Source: Cyanophora paradoxa (Eukaryota > Glaucocystophyceae > Cyanophorales > Cyanophoraceae). Taken from it: a stretch of DNA of 64,000 nt. The first letter of the stretch is position 1; every line of letters starts with the position of its first letter. Shown here piece by piece: positions 52,037 through 61,900 of the stretch. The stretch is taken from the NCBI GenBank assembly GCA_004431415.1, contig QPMI01000046.1, forward strand, positions 1 to 64,000. The letters are read 5' to 3'. The position numbers were made by a program, and so were the translations under genes. The notes beneath the pieces were generated by a model that saw only the letters and a program-made list of their open reading frames with translations, made no database searches and was not told the DNA's origin.

Positions 52037-54988
52037 AGAGCCTTCTCATTGCTCGGCGATCGCTTTGTGTTCGGCGCCATACCCAGCGGATCCGATCTCT
52101 AACAAAGAGCTGCTGGGCCGGCGATCGCTTCTGTGTTCTCAGTTCTAACGGTCGCCGCGGGCTTGACGTCCACAGCCTTCTCATTGGCCAAGCGATCGCT
52201 GGTTTTCGGTGTCTTATGCCCGTCTCCGCAGCATGCTGACCCCCGGAGAGAGGAGGCGGACCTCCCTACCCCCGGAGTGCCCTCTTCGGGGGGAAGAGAG
52301 GACGTGGACCTCCTTCCCCTCTCCCAGCCCCTCTTCGGAGGCCCCGCCCCCGCCTTCCGCCTCCCCCGGCCCGCCCTCCCCCGGCCCCGCCCTCTCCCCA
52401 GCCCCGCCTCTCCCCCCGGCCCCGCCCCTCCCCCGGCCCGCCCCGGGCCCCGGGCGTGCCCTCCCCCCGGCCCCGCCCGGGCCCGGGCCCGCCCTCCCCC
52501 TGGCCCGCCCCTCCCCCGGCCCTGCCCGGGCCCGGGCCGCCCTCCCCGAGCACACGAACCCCCGAGCACACGAAGCCTGGCCCGGGGCCTGAAGCCGGCG
52601 GGCCGGCCTCAGATCTACAAGTACAGCGGCGAGCTGGACGCGGCGACCGAGCTCCTCGACCGCGCCCTCTACTGCCTCGAGGCAGCCTGGTGCGGGGCGG
52701 GGCGCGGGCACGGGCGCGGCGGGGTGGAGGATGCGTTGCGCCGCAGTTCGTTCACTTGGTTTTGAGCTCCGTCCCCGGCAGGCACCCGCAGTTCAAGCCG
52801 GCGAGCGGCGCCTGCCGCCTTGACTTCGCAGTCATGGAGAACAAGTGCGCAGAGAACCCGTTGTACCCCCGAGGATAACCTGTACCCTCCTCCGGACTCA
52901 CCCCGCCACCCCCAGGGCCTGGTCTTCCGGCGCCTGCAGATGCTCATTCGCGGCGGCTGCTCCCGCACCTCCTCGGTACCCCCTCGACCGCTTCCCCCCT
53001 ACTCGGATTCGAACCGAACGTCGTACCTCCAGAGACGGCCAAGCTGCTGCTTGCGCTGGACCCCGACAGTGACCTGATGGGGGTGCTCCAGTGCATCGAC
53101 TACTTCGCCCTCCGCGCCAGGTACCCCATAACCTTCCCCCCCCCAACTTCCCCCCCCCCACCTCATTTTTCTTCAGGAGTACAAGTTCCTTCTGGAGCTG
53201 GTGGCGGCGCCGGCGCTCCCCGGGCGCTCCGCCTCGTTCGTGCGGGAGCCGCCCCTCTCGAGGCGGGAGCCGCCCCTCTTCCTCCCATCGCCCTCAACTC
53301 CTCGGTACCCCACTTAGCCTCTCCCCCTTTTTTCCTGGCGCCGAGCCGGGCTCGCAGCGTACGCGCTCATGCGCGTGGCGCGGGACGGCGGCGCCGCGCC
53401 CGTCGACGAGCCGGTGCCCTGCGCCCCTCCGAATCTCCTCTAAGACTGAAGCGCGGCAGGTCCTCCGGCGCCTCTTCTCGCACACGCTGGACCCCGCCTC
53501 GCCGGCGCCGCCCCGCCCTCTGCCGCGGCCCTTGCCGCCGCCCTCCTGCGGCAGGCGGTCCTCATGTACCCGGCGCCGTCCGCCCCCTCCTCGAGAACTA
53601 CAACGTCAAGCCCGACTCCGGGGTGCGGGGGAGGGGCGGGACTCCGACAAGGCGAGCGTCTTTCCTCTGAGCTTCTTTACTTTCCGAGTCCTGAGCGGCT
53701 CTCTCCTTTGCTTCTTCGTTCACAGGGCGCCAGGGGCTGGGCCGCCCTACACAGGCGGCCCCTCTTCGACGACGACGAGCCGGCCGCCAGCGTCGAGCTC
53801 CCGCCCTGACTGCCGGGATCGGACCCTGGACGAGCTCAATGCTTTGAAGCAATTGCAATTCTTGAGCTCGGTGCGTTTCTTACTGCAACTTATCTTGCGA
53901 TTCTGCTCTCAATATGCTGTTAGGTGGCGCTCGAGTCGAGACGCTCGCAAAAGTAACAACGGGCTGGGCACGACCGCCGGGTCTACATTCAAAGCGAAGT
54001 GTTGGGTCGACCGGGTCCTGGAGGTCCTGTTCTCCCTGCGCGCGCTGGGGTCGGGTGGTGTGCAGTGGCCACCACCTGCGCGATCCGACAGCATGCGCAC
54101 CATTTGTGGTCGCGTCCACAGAGTGGTTCCGCGCGCCCGCGCGGGGCGTCCTGACATCTTCGCGAACGAAGAGCAGGCAAAAGGGCTACTGCAGCTGTGC
54201 AAGGCTTTTGTAGGACTGCAGATAGCCTGATTCCGCATGCAGCTATAGTCTAGGGTTCTACGACATCGTTGGTTTTGTATGAGATCAATTTCACGAGGCC
54301 GAACTCTGTACCCTTCGATCGCAAGTTAGCCACCGGTGGCTAGCTTAGGGGGAATGAACAGGGGGAGAAGCGCAGGGGGGAAGAATAGGAAAAAAAGGAA
54401 CTTCCGCGCGCCCGGCCATGCATGCAGCGCGCGAATTCCGTCCGCTGCGCATGCGCACTGTCCGCGCGCACGCCGTGCTCAGCCCCGCGGCGCCACGCCC
54501 GCCCCGCAGGCGTCTTCGCCGCGCCCGTGCACGCGAGGAGTACACATCGCTTGCTTCATCGGCTCACCCGCGGCGCCGGCGGCGCGCTAGCTACACGCTT
54601 TCGCTTGTCCGAGGTACTCATCTTCGAATTCTGCAGCCGTCGCCCCATCCTCGGCAGCTGTAAGGCGGCACGCAGGGACTCGAGCTCTCAACTATGGCGT
54701 CGCCCGGCGGGCCCAGCGCAAGCAGCTCTGAGCCAGTAGGTCCGTCCCGGAACCGCCCCTCGGACCTGCCTGGGCGCGCTTTCTTCCGATCCTTCTAAAA
54801 ACCGTGATTTCGGGGCGACGTTTTGGCACTATGTTCACTATGCCCGCCGGCCATGGGCTCGGATCGGGCCGGGGCCTTTTTCAAGCGATCGCCGGCGCCG
54901 CGTCCGTCGTCCGACGGTTCGCGCTAGCGATCGCCCCGGAGTACTCGGTACCAGGGCCTAGCGATCGCCGAAGCGATGAGAAGGCTCT
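52037..54988. mobile_element. long TIR element carrying TCF25 fragment, copy 2
   Basis: 2,952 bp, 4,985 bp downstream of copy 1. It differs from copy 1 mainly by gained or lost bases in C and G runs. Its right end is also the right end of the whole array and is followed by the outer target duplication. Confidence 0.75.
52613..53847 (+). pseudogene. TCF25: TCF25/RQC1-like gene fragment, copy 2 (with introns)
   Basis: Same exon series as copy 1. Copy-specific indels change frame at different places. The exon ending RGGCSRTS lacks one C, and the acceptor before EYKFLLEL lacks one G. However, the segment AVRPLLENYNVKPDSG reads in frame here where copy 1 has lost a C. Because the two copies complement each other's breaks, the underlying duplicated sequence was probably open. 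Confidence 0.7.
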
Positions 54989-54999
54989 CAGACTCTCAG

Positions 55000-55230
55000 T
55001 CGACTGGCATGGACGACCGTACGCGTCGGACGAGCCGGCGCCGGCGCCGCCGCGCCGGCCGGCCCGGCCGGGCCCGCCGCGGCGCCGGCGGCGCCGGCCG
55101 CGGCGGCCCGGCGCCGGCCGCGGCGAGTCGACGTCGGCGCCGACTCGGCGGCGACTCGGCGGCGAGTCGAAGAAAAAACCGTTTTGCAACGGCACATTCA
55201 ATTACTCATGAATCATGATCATGATCAGCC
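55000..55230. repeat. GC palindromic tract right of the TIR array
   Basis: GCCGGC, GGCGCC and GTCGAC runs, then GACTCGGCGGCGACTCGGCG and TCATGATCATGATCA. It resembles the tract left of the array (44,815-45,160), suggesting both sides were one repeat before insertion. No gene. Confidence 0.5.
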
Positions 55231-55842
55231 TGGTAGCTAGTGATTGTGAAAAGCCAGCGCTAGCTGAGTCAGTGATACCGCAATCGCTACTAGTACGTAT
55301 ACCGCTCGCTGGTCGGAAACCTCCCTGAATTCGTTCGCTTTAGGCCAGCACGCTGATGTGGAAGCTGAAGCTAGCACGCTGATCATAATATTAGTCACTC
55401 TGAAGTTGTTGAGTGTACATGTGCACACCACACACAATTCGTTCCAGCTCGGCCGTTCCGGGAGAACCGAGTTCTTTTATATTTATATAATTACGCACGC
55501 GTTAACGGTCGTGCATATAAGTTAACGTTATATCTTCTGTTGAATTGACTGTCATGATCATGATCAGATTTCAGCTCAAAGCGTATATCACGATTTCTGA
55601 AGGAAACTCATCGTATACTTGCATTAGACATTCTTGATGCAACACACACAATTCATGATCTACGTAAGGAATTCATGCTCTAGGTAAGGAAAATTGCTCG
55701 ATGAATTTCTGGATGCTTATAAACTAATTATCTATACCAGACATATTTGTCGAAAACTACTAAGCTATTCGTAGGCTATAGCTAGCTGTTGATGTCTGCG
55801 TTTGCCAACATCTTCAGGCTAGATCTGAATGCAGTCGAAGAA
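55231..55842. other. AT-richer intergenic region downstream of the FN3 gene
   Basis: No coding frame. It contains TCATGATCATGATCA palindromes and a 2x repeat of AATTCATGATCTACGTAAGGA-like sequence near 55,648-55,690. It is likely intergenic DNA beyond the 3' end of the minus-strand FN3 gene. Confidence 0.45.
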
Positions 55843-55848
55843 TTTATT
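55843..55848 (-). terminator. putative AATAAA polyadenylation signal
   Basis: AATAAA on the minus strand, about 56 nt after the FN3 gene stop codon (55,904-55,906). Position and sequence fit a eukaryotic poly(A) signal, although not every protist group uses this hexamer. Confidence 0.4.
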
Positions 55849-55903
55849 CCGCGGCCAGAACGAAGGCCGCTGCTGCTCTGTGACTAGACCGAAGTCCTGT
55901 CCA

Positions 55904-58900
55904 TTACTTCCCAAGCATCGCGGCGAGCTTGCAGGGGAGGCAGATGGAGGAGCACGGTGGCGAGGCGGGGCCGGGCACGCCGGCCGCGCTGACTGGCTGC
56001 ACCGTGAACTCGGTCATCTGGCCCGTCGGCAGATCGGCGAGCTGGTACGACGTCTGCGACGCAGAAGCCGTCGATATCAGTAAAACTCTCGGCGATCAGA
56101 TGCAAAAGCAAAATCAGTTCCTTGACGCACTTGATTGCCGGGGACCTTGCCGACGGGCAGGCCGTTCTGGAGCACCATGTACTCGGCCGGGGGCCCGTTC
56201 GCCGGCGGGTCCCAGGTCAGAGTGCCCGTCGTGTTCGACACGATGCCCTGGTTTCGATGCGCGTCAGAGAGGCGGAAACAAACGAAACGTTCTCTAATAA
56301 TAAACAATCGTGCCGACCTGGTCGACGTTGGTGAGCTGGACGTTCGAGGGCGCCGCGGGGTTGGACGAGCGCTGCGGGGCGGCCTTCTGGCCCTCCGTCG
56401 GGTCTGGCACAACGACGGGGGAGGAGCCGGCGGTGGGAGCCGGGCCGCTGGCGGTGACGGGCACGACAGAGACGACGGGGCTCGGCGGGACGCCCACGAG
56501 TTCGTACACAGTGACCGTCGGCGGGACCGTCGCGACCGTCGCGCCGTTGACGATGACATTGTAGCCCTGCAGGCGGTCGGCGCTGAAGGCCTTGCCCGTC
56601 GGCCGGTTCCACTTCAGCGTGGCGCTGCTGGCGGAGCTGGGCGTCGCGGTGAGCTGCAGGGCCGAGCTGGGGTCCGATGGGGCGCTGGCCGCAAGCGGGA
56701 AGGAGGCTGTCTCGGCGATGCCGCTGGCGCCCATCGGCACGACCTAGAATCGTGCACGTGGTCAGTCAAGTGCTTGCAATTCGCCGGAGTAACGATTGGA
56801 AACAAGGAACAATGAAGATTACCTGGTACTTTGCAGAGGACCCCGGAGCGGCAGCGGGAACAAGGATCGTGGTCTGGGTGCCGGGCACCATGGAAACGAC
56901 CTGCGAAAAACGATTCCGATTAACAAGCGGTCGCGAAAAGAAAGCGATTCATCATGGCATCATGATCAGGCGTGGATACCTTGCCGTTCGCCATGACTGC
57001 GTACATGTTTGCGGGACCAGTGGCGGGGTGGCTCCACGAGAGCGAACTGCTGCCGCCGCGACCGCCAGCCGACGTCAGGCGCAGGTTCGAGGGCGCCTTC
57101 TCATCCGGAGCCGGGCCGGAAACGTCGGAGTCGGCCAGCGTTGCGGCTGACGGCGCCGCAAACGGCGCCGGAGCACCGTAGCTGCTCGAGCCAGGGCCAG
57201 CAGAGCCGCGGGTGGGTGGCATCGATATCGCGCGGTTGAACGCGTCGCTGCCGTCCGATCCCGTGGGAGCGCCGCCAGCGCCATACCCGGCGCCGCTCAG
57301 GGCCGCCGCGCCGACGCCGGCGTACGGGCCCGGCGCAAATCCGGAACCACGGCTACTGCCGCTGCTCACGGGATTCGAGGCCGGGCCCACCGCGCCGTTC
57401 GCCGCGACCGGCACGACCTGGTAGACCCTGCCGGGCTCGCCGCTCTTGGGCGAGACGTCGAACGTGGTCTGGTTGGCCGGGACGCTGCCGAGGACCTTGC
57501 CGTCGCCGATCACCGAGTAGCTCGCGGGGCTGCCCGCGCGCGGCGGGCTCCACGAGAGGCGGCCCGACGACCCGAAGAGGCCCGGCGAGCTCGTCAGCTG
57601 CAGGTTCGAGGGCGCCATGTCCGCGGGGCTCGCGGGGCCCGCGCCGGAGCCGGCCGGGTACGAGGCGAGAGGCACGCTGTTGCTGGCGGGGCCCGCGGGG
57701 CTGCCCGACGACGACAGCGGCACCACCGAGAAGTACGAGTTGGCCGCCGCGCTCGGGCTGAGGCCCTTGGGCGCGAAGGTGTTGACGCCCGACGGCGAGG
57801 CCTTGGCAGTGGCGACCTGGCGGCCGTCCTGCAGGACGCCGAAGCTGCCGCGAAAAAGCGCGTCAGCGCCCGCAGAGACGGCCCCGCGCGCGAAACACGG
57901 CTGCCGCACCTCGGGACGTTGCCGAGGCCGCTCGGCGTGGTCCACGCCAGCAGCGCGCTTGGGCTGGAGCCGGAGCCCGCCGGCGTCGACGTCAGCGCGA
58001 TCGAGCTCGGATCGCTCGGCAGCGAGGCCGCGAGCGGCGACGAGGCCGGGCCCGCGACGCCATTGCTGTCGAACGGCACCACCTGCAGGGTCGAGGCGCC
58101 GCCGTTGGTCGGCAGGCCGGAGACCGGGACCGAGGTCTGGCCGCCGGGGACCGACGCGACGGGCTTGCCGTCCTTGAGGACGGTGTACGAGGCGGGCGAG
58201 CCCGAGGCCGGGCGCTTCCACGAGAGGGTGGCGGAGCCGGGACCGCTGCCGTTGAAGCTGCTGAGGGCCAGGCTCGAGGGCGCGAGCGGGCTCGGGGCGG
58301 GCGCGTCCACGCCAGAGTTGGCGATGCCGGCACCAGGGCCAGACGAGGGCCCATACGGGCCCGCGCCAGGGCCACCGTAGCCGGGGGCGCCTGCTCCGCT
58401 GTAGGCGGGCGCCGGGCCCGAGCCGCTGCTAGCCGTGTTCGAGGCCGGGCCCACCGCGCCGTTCGCCGCGACCGGCACAACCTGGTAGACGCTGCCGGGC
58501 TCGCCGCTCTTGGGCGAGACGTCGAACGTGGTCTGGTTGGCCGGGACGCTGCCGAGGACCTTGCCGTCGCCGATCACCGAGTAGCTCGCGGGGCTGCCCG
58601 CGCGCGGACGGTTCCACGAGAGGCGGCTCGACGAGAAGAGGCCCGGCGAGCTCGTCAGCTGCAGGTTCGAGGGCGCCATGTCCGCGGGGCTCGCGGGCCC
58701 GCGCCGGAGCCGGCCGGGTACGAGGCGAGAGGCACGCTGTTGCTGGCGGGGCCCGCGGGGCTGCCCGACGACGACAGCGGCACCACCGAGAAGTACGAGT
58801 TGGCCGCCGCGCTCGGGCTGAGGCCCTTGGGCGCGAAGGTGTTGACGCCCGACGGCGAGGCCTTGGCAGTGGCGACCTGGCGGCCGTCCTGCAGGACGCC

Positions 58901-61900
58901 GAAGCTGCCGCGAAAAAGCGCGTCAGCGCCCGCAGAGACGGCCCGCGCGCGAAACACGGCTGCCGCACCTCGGGACATTGCCGAGGCCGCTCGGCGTGGT
59001 CCACGCCAGCAGCGCGCTCGGGCTGGAGCCGGAGCCCGCCGGCGTCGACGTCAGCGCGATGCCGGAGCTCGGATCGCTCGGCAGCGAGGCCGCGAGCGGC
59101 GACGAGGCCGGGCCCGCGACGCCATTGCTGTCGAACGGCACCACCTGCAGGGTCAGGGTCGAGGCGCCGCCGTTGGTCGGCAGGCCGGAGACCGGGACCG
59201 AGGTCTGGCCGCCGGGGACCGACGCGACGGGCTTGCCGTCCTTGAGGACGGTGTACGAGGCGGGCGAGCCCGAGGCCGGGCGCTTCCACGAGAGGGTGGC
59301 GGAGCCGGGGCCGCTGCCGTTGAAGCTGCTGAGGGCCAGGCTCGAGGGGGCGAGCGGGCTCGGGGCGGGCGCATCCACGCCAGAGCGGCAATGCCGGCGC
59401 GGGGCTCGACGGGCTGGCAGGGCCGAACGCGCCACCGAAGCTGCCCGACCCGGACGGACCGCTCGGCGAGGTCGCGCGGCCGGCGCCATCGCCGCGCAAG
59501 TTAGACGCCGAGGAATAAAGGCCGTCCGATCCGCCGGCGCGCCGCCGTACCCGGCGCCGCTCAGGGCCGCCGCTCCGATGCCGGCGTACGGGCCAGGCCA
59601 TAGCCGGAGCCCGAGCTGGAAGCGGGGTTCAAGGCCGGGCCCACCGCGCCGTTCGCCGCGACCGGCATAACCTGGTAGACGCTGCCGGGCTCGCCGCTCT
59701 TGGGCGAGACGTCGAACGTGGTCTGGTTGGCCGGGACGCTGCCGAGGACCTTGCCGTCGCCGATCACCGAGTAGCTCGCGGGGCTGCCCGCGCGCGGACG
59801 GTTCCACGAGAGGCGGCTCGACGAGAAGAGGCCCGGCGAGCTCGTCAGCTGCAGGTTCGAGGGCGCCATGTCCGCGGGGCTCGCGGGGCCCGCGCCGGAG
59901 CCGGCCGGGTACGAGGCGAGAGGCACGCTGTTGCTGGCGGGGCCCGCGGGGCTGCCCGACGACGACAGCGGCACAACCGAGAAGTACGAGTTGGCCGCCG
60001 CGCTCGGGCTGAGGCCCTTGGGCGCGAAGGTGTTGACGCCCGACGGCGAGGCCTTGGCAGTGGCGACCTGGCGGCCGTCCTGCAGGACGCCGAAGCTGCC
60101 GCGAAAAAGCGCGTCAGCGCCCGCAGAGACGGCCCCGCGCGCGAAACACGGCTGCCGCACCTCGGGACATTGCCGAGGCCGCTCGGCGTGGTCCACGCCA
60201 GCAGCGCGCTCGGGCTGGAGCCGGAGCCCGCCGGCGTCGACGTCAGCGCGATGCCGGAGCTCGGATCGCTCGGCAGCGAGGCCGCGAGCGGCGACGAGGC
60301 CGGGCCCGCGACGCCATTGCTGTCGAACGGCACCACCTGCAGGGTCGAGGCGCCGCCGTTGGTCGGCAGGCCGGAGACCGGGACCGAGGTCTGGCCGCCG
60401 GGGACCGACGCGACGGGCTTGCCGTCCTTGAGGACGGTGTACGAGGCGGGCGAGCCCGAGGCCGGGCGCTTCCACGAGAGGGTGGTGGAGCCGGGGCCGC
60501 TGCCGTTGAAGCTGCTGAGGGCCAGGCTCGAGGGCGCGAGCGGGCTCGGGGCGGGCGCGTCCACGCCAGAGTTGGCGATGCCGGCGCCAGGGCCAGACGA
60601 GGGCCCATACGGATCAGCTGCAGCCCCGCCGTAGCCGGGAACGCTTGCTCCGCTGTAGGCGGGCGCCGGGCCGGAGCCGCTGCTAGCCGTGTTCGAGGCC
60701 GGGCCCACCGCGCCGTTCGCCGCGACCGGCACAACCTGGTAGACGCTGCCGGGCTCGCCGCTCTTGGGCGAGACGTCGAACGTGGTCTGGTTTGCCGGGA
60801 CGCTGCCGAGGACCTTGCCGTCGCCGATCACCGAGTAGCTCGCGGGGCTGCCCGCGCGCGGACGGTTCCACGAGAGGCGGCTCGACGAGAAGAGGCCCGG
60901 CGAGCTCGTCAGCTGCAGGTTCGAGGGCGCCATGTCCGCGGGGCTCGCGGGGCCCGCGCCGGAGCCGGCCGGGTACGAGGCGAGAGGCACGCTGTTGCTG
61001 GCGGGGCCCGCGGGGCTGCCCGACGACGACAGCGGCACAACCGAGAAGTACGAGTTGGCCGCCGCGCTCGGGCTGAGGCCCTTGGGCGCGAAGGTGTTGA
61101 CGCCCGACGGCGAGGCCTTGGCAGTGGCGACCTGGCGGCCGTCCTGCAGGACGCCGAAGCTGCCGCGAAAAAGCGCGTCAGCGCCCGCTGAGACGGCCCC
61201 ACGCGCGAAACACGGCTGCCGCACCTTGGGACGTTGCCGAGGCCGCTCGGCGTGGTCCACGCCAGCAGCGCGCTCGGGCTGGAGCCGGAGCCCGCCGGCG
61301 TCGACGTCAGCGCGATGCCGGAGCTCGGGTCGCTCGGCAGCGAGGCCGCGAGCGGCGACGAGGCCGGGCCCGCGACGCCATTGCTGTCGAACGGCACCAC
61401 CTGCAGGGTTGAGGCGCCGCCGTTGGTCGGCAGGCCGGAGACCGGGACCGAGGTCTGGCCGCCGGGGACCGCCGCGACGGGCTTGCCGTCCTTGAGGACG
61501 GTGTACGAGGCGGGCGAGCCCGAGGCCGGGCGCTTCCACGAGAGGGTGGCGGAGCCGGGGCCGCTGCCGTTGAAGCTGCTGAGGCCCAGGCTCGAGGGGC
61601 GAGCGGGCTCGGGGCGGGCGCGTCCACGCCAGAGCCGGCAATGCCGGCGCCGGGGCTCGACGGGCTGGCGGGGCCGAACGCGCCACCGAAGCTGCCCGAC
61701 CCGGACGGACCGCTCGGCGAGGTCGCGCGGCCGGCGCCATCGCCGCGCAAGTTAGACGCCGAGGACCAAAGGCCATCCGATCCCGCCGGCGCGCCGCCGT
61801 ACCCGGCGCCGCTCAGGGCCGCCGCTCCGATGCCGGCGTACGGGCCAGGCCCATAGCCGGAGCCCGAGCTGGAAGCGAGGTTCGAGGCCGGGCCCACCGC

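Larger units (their letters stand above)
45171..54988. mobile_element. array of four linked TIR transposons (short-long-short-long)
   Basis: The 9.8-kb block starts AGAGCCTTCTCAT and ends in its complement ATGAGAAGGCTCT. CAGACTCTC lies directly outside both ends (45,162-45,170 and 54,989-54,997), as a target-site duplication of one insertion would. Inside, the TIR pair recurs so that elements lie at 45,171-46,897, 47,052-50,003, 50,156-51,883 and 52,037-54,988. Near-identical 152-154-bp linkers separate them. Elements 1 and 3 are one type and 2 and 4 another; the pair repeats with period 4,985 bp. A 9-bp duplication suits a Mutator-like superfamily, but no transposase is visible. Confidence 0.8.

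Noticed and set aside
45171-54988. Cyanobacterial DNA (because of many GCGATCGC/HIP1 octamers)
   Set aside because: The octamers are confined to transposon ends and linkers, and the block contains spliceosomal introns and a eukaryotic TCF25 fragment.
45171-54988. CRISPR array
   Set aside because: Repeat units are 1.7-5 kb transposon copies, not short repeats with unique spacers, and no cas genes occur.
58740-59670. Plus-strand frames across the FN3 repeats (up to 254 codons)
   Set aside because: They are antisense to FN3 modules whose minus-strand exons splice cleanly; the plus-strand products are Arg/Gly/Pro-rich without structure.
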